This document shows positions 24,125-34,739 of a stretch of DNA of 64,000 nt, in pieces. Every line of letters begins with the position of its first letter. Position 1 is the stretch's first letter. Made by a program: the position numbers and the translations under genes. This stretch comes from Telopea speciosissima (Eukaryota; Streptophyta; Magnoliopsida; Proteales; Proteaceae), in assembly GCF_018873765.1 (NCBI RefSeq), contig NC_057926.1, positions 34,828,946 to 34,892,945 on the forward strand, given 5' to 3'. The notes below the pieces were generated by a model. That model searched no databases. It had not been told where the DNA came from and saw nothing but the letters and a program-made list of their open reading frames with translations.

Positions 24125-25525
24125 AGAAACGAGCTGACAGAGAAGAGAGGAAGACCGGTGGAGGACCTCACCCCCTGGCCACTCAACAAAGATGACCCTT
24201 CCAAGGTCGTACAGATGGGCTCACTACTGAGCAACAAGCAGAAAGAAGAACTGGGACACCTCCTGCAGACAAACATGGATGTCTTCGTATGGTCGACTGC
24301 AGACATGCCAGGCATACCTAGATCCATAGCAAAGCACAGACAACATGTAGACCCAACCAGGAAGCTCGTCCAGCAGAAGAGAAGAAATTTTACCCTCGAC
24401 CGACAGGCAGCCATCAAAGAAGAGGTCAAGAAATTGAGTCGAGCAGGGTTCATCAGAGAAGAAAAGTTCCCTACCTGGCACGCAAACATGGTCATGGTAC
24501 CCAAGCCTAACGGGAAGTAGAGGATGTGCGTCGACTACACTGACTTGAACAAGGCATGTCCCAAGGATGAGTACCCACTACCCAGGATCGATCTGCTGAT
24601 CGACGCTGCTGCAGGACATGAGATGCTAAGTTTCATGGACACCTACTCCGGCTACAACCAGATCCTCATGCATGAGGATGGCGAGTCTTATACTGCCTTC
24701 CGAAAGGACAAGGAGAATTACTGCTACCATGTCATACCGTTAAGACTGAAGAATGCAGGGGCCACCTACCAGAGGATGGTCAATAAGATGTTCGAGGAAT
24801 AGATTGGGTGCAACAGGGAGGTGTACGTGGATGACATGCTCGTGAAAAGCGTCCAAGCTCATCCACACCTCGCCGACCTGGAAGAGGTATTCACCGTACT
24901 GAAAAGGAACCAGATGAAACTCAACCCTGCGAAGTGTGCTTTCGGAGTAACGTCCAAAAAATTCCTAGGTTTCATGGTCTCAGTACGAGGAATAGAAGCC
25001 AACCCCTCCAAGATCAAGGCCATCCAGGAGATGGCACCCCCGCGGACAGTCGGGGAAGTACAAAGGTTGAATGGAAGGATCGCCGCCCTATCAAAGATCG
25101 TGTCACGGTCCGAAGACAAGAGTCTGCCATTCTTCAAGACGTTGAAGAACCTCCAAAGTCCTAAAGACTTTGTATGGACGGAGGAATGCCAGAAGGCGTT
25201 TGAAGAGTTGAAGCTGTACCTAGAGAACCCACCATTGCTTGGGCGCCCCGAGCCCAATGAAGAATTGCAAGTCTACCTGGCAGCGACACCCATCGTAGTG
25301 AGTGCAGTACTACTAAAAGAAGAGGATAAAATGCAAAGGCACATCTACTATGTAAGCCATGTTCTAATTGATGCAGAGACTAGGTACACAAGAATAGAGA
25401 AGGTCATATATCCACTGGTGATTACGGCAAGGAAGCTCAAACCATATTTCCAGGCCCATACCATCACGGTCCTCACCAACTTACCATTAAAGAAAGTGTT
25501 GCACAAGCCAGACGTCTCCGGATGA
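24125..25525 (+). pseudogene. Reverse transcriptase and first RNase H of Tat-like element
   Basis: A single frame interrupted only by stops at 24518 (Trp, TGG to TAG), 24800 (Gln) and 25523 (Arg, CGA to TGA). Motifs are VWSTADMPGI, CVDYTDLNKACPKDEYPLP, SFMDTYSGYNQI and the catalytic YVDDMLVKS at about 24821-24850. The degenerate first RNase H, from LQVYLAATPIVVSAVLL to LPLKKVLHKPD, has lost the usual Asp-Ala-Ser start, as is normal for dual-RNase H Tat elements. Confidence 0.87.
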
Positions 25526-26227
25526 TTGATCGCCTGGGCGGTCGAGTTGAGTGAGCATGACATCAAATTCCACCCCAGGACAGCCATCAAAGGCCAAGCT
25601 CTGGCGGACTTCATCACTGAGTGCACCCTACCAAAGACAAAGATAGAAGAACAGGAATCGGAGGAGCAGGATCGAGGGTCATGGGAGATGTACGTGGATG
25701 GTTCAAGCAATGCCACGAGAAGTGGGGCTGGTTTCACGCTTACCAGCCCTGAAGGATTCCGAATACAGTATGCTCTCCGATTCACCTTCCCAGCATCTAA
25801 CAATGAAGCAGAGTACGAAGCAGTATTGGCTGGACTCCGAGTGCCAAAAGACACTCAAGTCACACACCTATCCATCCGGAGTGACTCCCAGCTTGTAGTG
25901 AACTAGGTGAACGGAGAATATGAGGCGAAGGATGAGCGCATGGCATCATACCTAGCACGTGCTCTGGAATTGATCGGGCAGTTCGTGAAGTTTCAAATGG
26001 TTCGAGTACCCAGGATTGAGAATGTCACTGAATATGCACTATCTAGGCTAGCCAACGATGAACTCAAGAACCTAGCCAGTGCAGTGTACGTAGAAATGTT
26101 TCATGAACCAACGTATCAAGAGAAGCTGGTCAACAAGATCGAGAAGGGCCTAGCTGGATGGACCTTATACTCAACTACCTACAGAACGATGTCTTACCAG
26201 AAGATAAGGTCAAGGCAAGAAAGATAA
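25526..26227 (+). pseudogene. Second (plant-type) RNase H of Tat-like element
   Basis: An RNase H of the kind acquired by Tat elements. The acidic positions are Asp in MYVDGSSN, Glu in NNEAEYEAVLAGL, Asp in IRSDSQLVV and the region ENVTEYALSRLAN, where Asp is expected but Tyr is seen. The stop at 25904 (VVN stop VNGEY) fits Gln to TAG. The frame is lost near 26210, where the integrase frame takes over. Confidence 0.82.
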
Positions 26228-27386
26228 GGATGAGAGCTGCGAAGTACACCATCCTGGATGGAGTACTATACAAAAGGGGGACCACAGCACCACTGCTTCG
26301 GTGCCTAGGACCCAAAGGAGCATAATATGCCCTGGAAGAGGTACATGAAGGCATCTGTAAAAGCCACATGGGAGGAAGAGCCCTAGCCTACAAGATCCTC
26401 CATCAGGGACTCTACTGGCCAAGAATGCAAGAGGAAGCCATCTAATATGTCAAAGCTTGCGAGCAATGTCAATTGTTCGCCCCAGTACCCCATCTACCCG
26501 CCGCCAAGCTGACATCAATCATCAACCCCATTCCCTTTGCCATGTGGGGGGTGGATATCCTGGGGGACTTCACAGCAGCATCAGGAAACCGCAAATACTT
26601 GGTGGTCACCATAGACTACTTCACCAAATGGGTAGAAGCCAAGCCACTACCCAAGATCACAGAGAATGAGATGGAGAAGTTCGTCCGTGACGACATCATC
26701 TACAGGTTTGGGGTACCAAAAATCATAGTCTCAGACAATGGGAAGCAGTTCAACAACCCCAAGTTCAGAACTTTCTGTCAGAGTTACTACATTGACTATT
26801 GGCCAGTCTCGGTAGCATACCCATAGGCCAATGGTCAGGTGGAGGTGACAAACCGTACCCTACTGGATGGAATAAAAAAAGACTAGAAAGAGCCAAAGGG
26901 AAGTGGGTAGAAGAATTGCCAAGCATATTGTGGGCATACCGTACCACAGTAAAGACACCCACAGGAGAAAGTCCATTCCGCCTGGCGTATGGCACAGAAG
27001 CACTGGCACCAGTAGAGGTCCTCGTAATGTCTCACAGAGTACTACACTTCAATGAAAGAACATACATAGATGGACTATGGGAAAACCTGGAGTTCTTGGA
27101 TGAGGTGTGTGAGAAAGCATTGCTCAGAAACATGGCCGATCAGCAGCGAACAGCCAAATACTAGAATGTCAGGGTACGTGAAAGGTTGTTCCATCAGGGA
27201 GACCTAGTCCTAAGAAGGGCAAGTGCATCACAGCCAAGAAAAGAAGGAAAGCTATCGGCAAACTGGGAAGGACCCTATATAGTTTCCAAGCAGATACGTC
27301 CAGGGACCTACCGCTTGAAAACTCCTGGGGGCAAGAAGGTAGACCGTACCTGGAACTCAGAACACCTGAAGAGGTATTACCAGTAG
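26228..27386 (+). pseudogene. Integrase of Tat-like element
   Basis: HHCC-like zinc segment HEGICKSHMGG ... CEQCQ (about 26344-26470). Core residues are Asp in WGVDILGDF, Asp in VSDNGKQF and Glu in GQVEVTN. C-terminal blocks are SPFRLAYGTEALAPVEV, GDLVLRR and NWEGPYIV, and the frame ends at 27384. Frameshifts lie near 26210 and 26870. Stops include 26824, a Gln to TAG in AYP stop ANGQ. Confidence 0.85.
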
Positions 27387-27389
27387 AAG

Positions 27390-27960
27390 CAATACCAGGA
27401 GAAGCAATAGCAGTAGAAGCGACAGCAACAGTAGCAGTCAAGTAGCAGCAGTAGTGGTAGTAATTTGTAGTAGTAGCAGTAGCAGTAGCAGTAGATGGCA
27501 TCGCTATTTCAAGTACAGTTTGAAAATTTTCATTCAAAATAAGGAGGTGTTTCAGAAATACGTGTCTTCTTCTACCACTTAATCATTGTCACTACATCAA
27601 GGCTTTACGCCACACGGAGGCTCTACGCCTAAGGCTTGATGCCACTCCGAGGCTTCACGCCTAAGGCTTTATGCCACTCTAAGGCTTCATGCCTAAGGCT
27701 TTACGCCACTTCGAGGCTTCACGCCTAAGGCTTTATGCCACTCTGAGGCTTCATGCCTAAGGCAGTACGCCACCATCGAGGCTTTATGCCTAAGGCTTTA
27801 CGTCACACTGAGGCTTTACGCTTAAGGCTTTACGCCACCACCAAGGCTTTATGCCTAAGGCAGCATGCCACCACCGAGGCTTTATGCCCAAGGTAGTACG
27901 CCACACCAAGGCTCCACGCCTAAGGTTATGCCACCCCCGAGGCGTTACGCCACCAAGGTT
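27390..27960. repeat. Tandem repeats after pol (CAG-rich, then ~35-nt GGCTTTACGCC units)
   Basis: A CAGTAG/CAGCAG microsatellite-like stretch (27390-27500) is followed at about 27601-27958 by roughly ten degenerate units of 33-37 nt built on AAGGCTTTACGCCAC and GAGGCTTCACGCCT. Short ORFs across it are artefacts. Such arrays in the 3' region of Tat elements are known seeds of satellite DNA. Confidence 0.8.
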
Positions 27961-28421
27961 CATGGACCACCGAAACAGGACACCCCTATGGACTGCCAAT
28001 CACATAAGACTATGCAGATCAATATCAAAAGTAACAAGGATAGAATCATATCAACATCGAAAGAAATGGTCAAGTGTATCTGAAAGACAAAAGCAAGCAC
28101 CACAATCCAAAAGTAAACATCATCATCCAAAAAGTCATCATCCAAAAGCGTAATTCCCAAAAAGTCATCATCCAAGAAAGAACATCTATAAAATCAAGGA
28201 GCATCTAGTGGAGGACCAGCCTCTAATCCAGAAGGCGAGATCAAATCAGCATTAGCAGAAGGTAAACCTCTGGGGCGACCACATCCACCTCTACCACCAC
28301 CGACCCTCCTCCGGGGAGACATGAGCCACCGCACCCATCCCCGATAGCAACAGGGAAACCTCTGGGAACCCCGAGAAATCATAGCCAGGGGTCCTCTCTA
28401 AGATGCCAACCGCCAAGTCCC

Positions 28422-30215
28422 TCATACCACCATCATATATCTCCTGGTTAAACTGGACAGCTTGTATGCCGCCACGGCTTGCTCCCCGACCTCAGACAAC
28501 TCTGCCTCATGCCTCTGCCTCAACATGTGGAGCTCCTCCTCTAACTCCAGAACTCGGGAAGAACTCTGAGTAGCGGCAGCAGTGGCCGCCTCAAGCCCCT
28601 CCACCGCCTTCTGCTCACATTCTATAATGCACGCCATATCTGGTGATCACAGTGAGCATGACTCTCCAGTCGGAGCACCGCCTCAGTAGCACGGTGCTGA
28701 ACCTACAATCAATGAAATAGGCAATAAACATCCCAAGTACAAAAGAAATGATAGCATGGAAGGAATGAGGAGAACAACTCACAGAAGCCATGTCATAATA
28801 AAGAATCTGAGCGAGCAGGGCGTCACCGATCTGGCGAAGGGCTGAACGCTCCATGGGAAGCCTACCCTGGTCTAACCACTCCCGGCTCACACCCTGGAAG
28901 GCCAAAGTAGCTCCCTCCAGAAGATCCCAAGCCAACACTAAAGGCAAAGAAGTCAGCAGATCGGCGGCAGAACCAGTAGGAGCAAAGGCCACCCCTTTCC
29001 CCTTAGCAGAGGGTGAAACAACGGGCCTAGGAGTGGAAACAGGAGGAGATGTCTCGGGAAGAATAACGCGGGGTCTAGTCCTCATCGAGCTGGGGGCAGT
29101 AGGACCCCCCTTCCTCTTGGTCCTGACAATCGTAGACGGAGAAGAAAAAGCCGGGGGTACAGCACCCGAAGAACCACCCCCAGAAGCAGTAGCCAGAGTG
29201 CCCCTCCTTTGCAGGTTGGAGAGGAAAGTACCAAGGTCCGGCCTGATATCCACTATACAACAACCAACAACACAGAGCAGGTCAGGCCAGGAGTGCATAT
29301 AAAGACAATATGTGAACAAACACCCAAGGAATCAAATATCTTACCAAGACTCAACTTCCAAAGGCACAAGAAGGCCTTAGAATCCAATAGGCAGATGTCG
29401 AACGGGTCGCATCCCTGACACCGCTGAAGAGAGTCTCGCTCAAAATCGCTCAACTCAAGAAGGTGGTTCACCCTCTTGATATCAACAACCCCCCAAGTGG
29501 ACCGCAAGACACATCGAGGGACCATGGCAAAAAAGAAGTGATCCCTCCAATACTTCACCAAGTCCGTGATCCCCACTAGAGGATCAAGCGCGGCAAGTGA
29601 CCCCCTGGGAAGACGACGGGCGAAGTGGTAACCCCCCTTCCCCCTTCTTTAACACATAAAAGTAAGAGAACAATGGAACAGTCGCAACACACCCCAATTG
29701 GGCGAAGAACACATAGAAGCCCAAGATAACCCGCCAGGAGTTGCGCAACACCTGCCCAGAAGTAAGACACCAGTGCTCTAGTACCAACCCCACGAAGCGG
29801 GGGATAGGGAAAAGAAGGCCATGAACAAAAAAGATGCGATACAAGCAAATCTCATCTTCTCCATGGGAGTGGGCACGGTCATCCGATCGGGGACACGAAG
29901 CACAACCTTAGAAGGAATGTGGAACTCCAGACGAAGAGACGCCAAGTCCGCAGAAGACAAGATGCTGGCAATATGAGCCAACTTACTCCTACAGTCACCA
30001 ATAGAAGTGGAAGCTCAAGAGGCTCGACGACCTCTACTAGGAGCAGAACCCCCAGAGACCTCTTCCCCATCACTAGCAATAGGGGAAGGTAGGGGAGAAG
30101 AAGTACCAGGGGAGGACGACCCCACTGAAGACTCCTCAACAGATCCAACCTCGACCGAGGCTGGATCAGAATCATCAGATGAAGACATGAAAAGACAATG
30201 AGGTGAACTGATCAC
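28422..30215 (-). pseudogene. Antisense ORF of Tat-like element (gypsy-type transposon protein), spliced and broken
   Basis: On the strand opposite to gag-pol, exons build a protein beginning near 30188 (MSSSDDSDP). An acidic Ser-rich N-terminus is followed by a domain with LRLEFHIPSKVVLRVPD, NSWRVILGFYVFF and VPLFSYFYVLK, matching the putative gypsy-type domain of Tat antisense ORFs (PF04195, from memory). A Pro/Ser/Arg-rich middle and a helical, coiled-coil-like C-terminus (28422-28637) follow. Introns with GT-AG ends are seen at 29344-29253 and 28782-28703. A stop at about 30015 (CGA to TGA) and frameshifts near 29830, 29640 and 28640 break it. Its function is unknown. Confidence 0.7.
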
Positions 30216-30386
30216 TTACTCAAAGAGGCGATCTCCCAGAACCAAGCAACCAGGAAGAAGAAGACCCACCTGCAACCAACAATGCAAGGTCAATCAAAAA
30301 AAAATAAACACAATGAATGTAAATGCTACATTGAAAAGCAAGAAAGGAAGAACAGTACTCACCAAGGCCGTCGACCGAAGCTGGGG

Positions 30387-31000
30387 TAGGCATGGATCGC
30401 CTATGGGCGCAGATCGCCACTGGCGCGGACCACCAAGCCGATAGGCACGGATCGCCACGGGCGCTGATCACCAAGGGCGCGGACCACCCAGTCATAGGCG
30501 TAAATCGCCAAGGGCGCGGATCACCATGGGCACGGATCACTAAGGGCGCGGATCACCTATGGGCACGGATCACTGTGCTAGAGCGGATCGCTATAGGGCA
30601 CCGATCGAGGCAACAGGCACCAGGCGCTGATCGTCATAGGCGCGGATCGCCAAGGGCGTTGACCACCCAGTCATGGGCACAAATCGCCTACAGGAGCGGA
30701 TCGCCACTGGCCCTGATCGCCAAGGGCGCAGACCACCCAATCACGGGCGCGAATCGCCTACAAGCGTGGAAAGCCACAGGCACGGATCGCCAAGGGCGCT
30801 GACCACCCAGCCACGGGCGCGAATCGCCTACGCGCATAGATAGCTATGCTGGTGCGGATCACTACAGGGAGCCGATCGAGGCAACAGGCGCCAGGTGCAG
30901 ATCGCCAAGGGCGCGGACCACTCAACCACGAGCGTGGATCGCCTACTGGCACGGATCACCGCAGGATGCCTTTTCGAGGCCACGGGCACCAAGCGCGGAC
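30387..31000. repeat. GC-rich tandem repeats (GGCGCGGATCACCAAG units)
   Basis: About 600 bp of degenerate units of the type GGGCGCGGATCGCCAAGGGCGCGGACCACCCAGTCA, including a long direct repeat of about 250 bp (30590 onward against 30840 onward). The GGGCG/GGCGC words resemble the repeated units in the LTRs. ORFs on both strands follow from the repetition. Confidence 0.75.
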
Positions 31001-31582
31001 CGCCACTAGATGCTAGTTGAAGTTTAAAAGAGTACGAGCCGCGGGTCAAAACCCAAACAAAGAAGCCACAGCAAGGCACCGAGCCAAGGCAAGCAAAGGG
31101 TATATGGCACAATAAGCAAAGGCCCAAGGCACTAAACCAAGCAAAGCACCAAGGGCAAGACAAGTGCCTAAGAGCTAAGCAAAATGCCCCTCCATGTGAC
31201 AAATGATCAAACACTTGGGGGGCATGGTCATGGGACACAAAAGCCAAAGATCAAGCCAAAAGGTGAAAGAAGAAAAAGTAAGGGAAGAGAAAAAGTTAGA
31301 AAGAGAGAGAGAAGATGGAAAGCAAAAAGTAAAAAGTGAAATGAAGACAAAAGACATATATATCTACAAAAAAGAGTGGGAAAAGACAAAAAAGATGAGG
31401 ATGGGGGGTTTTGAACCCCCAACGTCCAGATCATCAGATAAATAGCATGGACACCCTTAGCAAGAACATTATTCATAAGCACACCCTTAGAGAAGAAATT
31501 ATTCGTAGGGAACCCCCTGATTGGTACAAGTATGTAAAGGATACTCTCTTGAGCACTCTGTTCCAAGAGAGTGGGGGGCAAA
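31001..31582 (+). other. 3' untranslated end of Tat-like element with polypurine tract
   Basis: A purine-rich (AAAG/GAGA) stretch at 31255-31400 precedes the polypurine tract GAGAGTGGGGGGCAAA (31567-31582), directly before the 3' LTR. A GGGGGTTTTGAACCCCC hairpin at 31404-31420 resembles a tRNA T arm, but no full tRNA fits. Confidence 0.65.
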
Positions 31583-32380
31583 TGATGAACCTAAATTCAC
31601 ACCAACCAATTAGAGATCGCCATGTGGCACGACCCAGAAGAGTGGGCCAAGATAAAGTCAGTGAAGTACTATTCATCAACACCCATGAGCACGCCCACCC
31701 TTGGGCGCCAACCCCCTTGGGGGCGTGGACCTCCCTGGGCGCCAACCCCCTTGGGGCGCGGACCTGGGCGCCAACCCCCTTGGGCGCGGATCCCTTCTCC
31801 GAACACGTCATCCCCAGGCACGGCTTCACCAAACACGTCATCCCTGGGCAAGTCTCCCTCGGACACGGAAGTCATCACCGCCATCAACAAGGCACAGATC
31901 GCATCACCAAAGACTCTAAGCCACCGCCTATCGAGTCACGTAGTCTGAACGAACTCATGCACCAGAAACCCCATCTACTAGGTAGATGAGGTCTATCCAC
32001 CACGTATGCCAAGTCTATCAGGACACTACTTCTTACAGGAAGACGACTACCAGGTCTACCGTGACACCACGTCTTACGGGAAGACAACCTATCAAGGATA
32101 AGCCCTGCTACTCAGGGACTCTATCACCTACGGCAAACACTCTACATCAACTGGGACTCTCCACACCGCCATACACTACTATAAAAGGCAAGGTACACAA
32201 CCCCATTAGGGGACATCTTAACTCATATTGAATACTACTATTCATCTGTTTGCTCAGAGAGATCTAACTTAGGCATCGGAGAGTCCTAGGCCGGAACCAC
32301 ACCGGTTCTCCTTTGTCACCCCAAGGCCTTTTGCAGGTTACAGCACTTGAAGGACCACTGAGCGATTTCTCGATGCAACA
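31583..32380 (+). repeat. 3' LTR of Tat-like element (798 bp)
   Basis: Same ends as the 5' LTR. It holds about 60 bp more because the unit GGCGCCAACCCCCTTGGG is present three times (31735-31790) instead of once. TATA box near 32178. Confidence 0.93.
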
Positions 32381-32385
32381 ATTCT

Positions 32386-32930
32386 CATTGCCAACGTCAC
32401 CATCACCATCATCGAGCACCGCCATCGCCATTCCCCTTGGACTCCGACATGGCTAGTCTCCCTCTGCGGGTTTGAACAACTCACCTACTTGAATCGACAT
32501 GGCTAATATTCCTCAACTCTCCTAAAGTTGTAAAGTTATGTTGCTACCAATTGGGATTGAAGGTAAGCTTTTTGCCATTGATTTCATTTGCTATTTGACA
32601 TCAATTTGAATTCTAGGGTTGTTTAACTGATTTTTTATTTTCGTTCCCTAACTGAGACATCAATTTGAGTTCTAGGGTTGTCTAAAATCAGTTTTTCCCC
32701 TTTCCTTGCTTGGAGAACCACCGGCCCTTTTCAACTATATATGTAGAGCAATAATGCAATAAGGAAACTACCAAAAGCTTCAAGCTTTCACTCCTAACCT
32801 TGACCAACAAGGTTGGCCTGCAACACGGGGATTATGCGCATAAGCATGTTGTTGCAAGAAAACCCTTGTGATACCTTATTCTTCTTTCTGATCATCTATA
32901 TAAATAAGCCACTGCCCAAATTTTTTTCAT
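32386..32930. other. Intergenic, no gene seen
   Basis: Continues the pre-insertion sequence from 19084, with CCATCACCATCATC-type repeats. No credible frame. Confidence 0.5.
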
Positions 32931-33083
32931 GTGCGGTTCCCTGACCGGTGCGGTTCCCTAGTGCCTCTCACAAGAGGAGGGTGGGCCCCACCCGGGCAGA
33001 CTGTTGGGTTAGGTGTCCTGGGTGGGTCCCACCCCCTCTTGTGAGTGGCACTAGGGAACCGCACCGGTGGTCAGGGAACCGTA
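32931..33083. mobile_element. GC-rich foldback MITE
   Basis: Two arms of about 65 bp (from GTGCGGTTCCCTGACC and its complement ending CAGGGAACCGTA) pair almost fully around a short loop. A diverged relative with the same CGGTTCCTTAGTGCCTCT text lies at 36953-37105. No clear target duplication was found, so the superfamily is open. Confidence 0.7.
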
Positions 33084-33150
33084 GACGATGTGAACTCCCA
33101 ATGCACCCTTCCTCCATACATGTTGTTATCTATTATATTATTACTGCTTT

Positions 33151-33152
<2 letters not shown>

Positions 33153-33181
<29 letters not shown>
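33153..33181. repeat. (CT)n microsatellite
   Basis: An uninterrupted CT dinucleotide run of about 14 units. The ORF spanning it is not credible. Confidence 0.9.
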
Positions 33182-33507
33182 ATGATTTTTCTTCTTGACA
33201 TTAATGTTTCTCTAATCAAGTAATATTTAATGTGAGTAGTTTACCATACATTAGATCAACATTAACTTGATTGCATCTCCCTTTTGTATTGTCATATATG
33301 AAGCACCATGAAATTAATATGCAAAATCAAGTTTAATAGGCAAGGTAAATCTACACAGAAGATGATAGATCCAGACATGTATAGTTACCTGGACATGGTC
33401 TGTGACATCTACAACACAGTGTTAAGAGAAGAATCGGTTTGTAATACACTCAATTTTAAAGTAAAGTATATCTTCCCAACTGGAACAATGCAAGAGTTGA
33501 ATGATTT

Positions 33508-33845
33508 TGGTTCGATTTCAATTTCCACATGAATGCCGAAAAACTGAAGTAGAACCAAATGACCAATCGGCCAAAAAACTGGGTTTTCTTTTGAGATAGG
33601 TAAAATTAATATTTTGTTGAGAGTGGGATTTGAAGTTTTGAACCGACGCCCTTTCGGACCAAAACCTTAATCTGGCGCATTAGACCAACTCGGCCATCTC
33701 AACCATAATATTTTTTTAAGATCAATCTTGATCTTGATTAAATTTTTTAATGGAAAGTAAAGAAAGAAAATTTCACCAATAGTGAAAGCAATATAGAAGA
33801 ATAGAGGATTCTCCTTCTTAACTAAATTGTTTGAAGAAAAGATTT
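33508..33845. repeat. Duplicated block carrying tRNA-Leu (copy 2)
   Basis: Same orientation and order as 18433-18753, with scattered substitutions and small indels. The block ends at GGATTCTCCTTCTTAA in both copies. Confidence 0.8.
33616..33703 (-). pseudogene. tRNA-Leu(AAG) pseudogene
   Basis: Copy of the gene at 18535-18614 with an 8-nt insertion in the T loop (TTTGAAGTTTTGAACC region) and a C-to-G change in the T stem. A G-to-T change also breaks a D-stem pair. The B box of the internal promoter lies at the insertion, so transcription and folding should fail. Confidence 0.88.
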
Positions 33846-34414
33846 CCCTTGCTTTCAGTTCCTTTGCATCAACCTAACATTGTATCAGCCTATATTAGGA
33901 ATTTATGCCTTCATAACTGAGACTTGGCAAATCATCTGGGGACCAAGTTTTACCCGCACGTATGCCAAGCCTCCCTAACTAAGGTGTCAAAATTCAATAC
34001 AAATGGAGTTCTCTATGTTTTATGGTAAAAATTGGAAATTTTGTTGAAGACAAGACCAAATTTTTATATTGGAAATGCAAACCAAAGAATCCAATAGAAG
34101 GTGAGCCATATAATATATTGGAGCCCTAAAATTTGTGAAGTGGTCAATCGATCCCTTCATTACATTCAATGGTTGAGATTGACCACATCAGCCCTTCTTA
34201 TGGTCAAAATGAAGCCTGATACAAAGACTGAGTAATATGGAGTATCCTAAAGCTCCTGATCATGATGGTGTATCGGCCATATAATATTCAAATGCTCTAC
34301 TTTTTGGTACAACTCATACTCAAATAAGCATACTCTTATCTATGATTCTTCAAAAAACGACAGCAAACTGTATTGTGGATTTCATTTCCCCTTTTAAAGG
34401 TTGCCAAATTGTAG
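33846..34414. other. Intergenic, no gene seen
   Basis: AT-rich, no sustained coding frame, no repeat ends recognised. Confidence 0.5.
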
Positions 34415-34423
34415 ATAATATAA

Positions 34424-34561
34424 GGGCTGATGTTCTCTGAGCTGCAGCGCAGCCTGTGCCCAGATACATAGGCCTGTCATTCAAGGGGGCAGGATGGTTA
34501 TTTTGCCCACCCCCATGTGTCTGGGCGCAGCCTGTGCCCCCGGCATAGAAAACATTCTCCC
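34424..34561. mobile_element. Mutator-like MITE (138 bp) with 9-bp duplication
   Basis: The arms begin GGGCTGATGTTCTCTG and, in reverse complement, GGGAGAATGTTTTCTA, and pair imperfectly. ATAATATAA flanks both sides (34415-34423 and 34562-34570), a perfect 9-bp duplication typical of Mutator-type transposition. The (TA)n run beginning at 34596 lies just outside. Confidence 0.8.
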
Positions 34562-34591
34562 ATAATATAATTATTAATTATTAATATTTAA

Positions 34592-34595
<4 letters not shown>

Positions 34596-34631
<36 letters not shown>
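34596..34631. repeat. (TA)n microsatellite
   Basis: An uninterrupted TA dinucleotide run of about 17 units. Confidence 0.9.
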
Positions 34632-34632
<1 letters not shown>

Positions 34633-34739
34633 TTAAAGAGGATGGGTGGCATTTAAATGTAACCTGATATATCTAAAGCATATGATCGTTTCACCAAAAA
34701 CCGTCTAGAATGGGATTTTTTCAACGCATCTTTGAGTTT

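Larger units (their letters stand above)
19085..32380 (+). mobile_element. Complete Tat-like Ty3/gypsy retrotransposon (13.3 kb)
   Basis: Bounded by LTRs 19085-19819 and 31583-32380, both beginning TGATGAACC and ending in GCAACA. The target duplication is ATTCT (19080-19084 and 32381-32385). The primer-binding site TTGGCGCCGTCTGTGGGAAC follows the 5' LTR, and the purine tract GAGAGTGGGGGGCAAA precedes the 3' LTR. Gag-pol has a second, plant-type RNase H, then about 4 kb with an antisense ORF and tandem repeats. This layout is that of the Tat lineage. A solo Athila-like LTR interrupts gag. Stops and two integrase frameshifts show it is inactive. Confidence 0.95.

Noticed and set aside
27600..27960. 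CRISPR-like array
   Set aside because: Units are degenerate and contiguous without unique spacers, and they lie inside a plant retrotransposon.
30392..30802. 136-codon plus-strand ORF with ADHQ repeats
   Set aside because: It is a direct product of the GC-rich tandem array, open in several frames, with no recognisable domain.
31390..31460. Possible tRNA on the minus strand around GGGGGTTTTGAACCCCC
   Set aside because: Only a T-arm-like hairpin is present. No matching D arm, anticodon arm or acceptor stem could be built, and it lies in the 3' UTR of a retroelement.
33308..33532. 74-codon plus-strand ORF
   Set aside because: No recognisable domain. It ends inside the duplicated tRNA block and its composition is that of AT-rich intergenic DNA.
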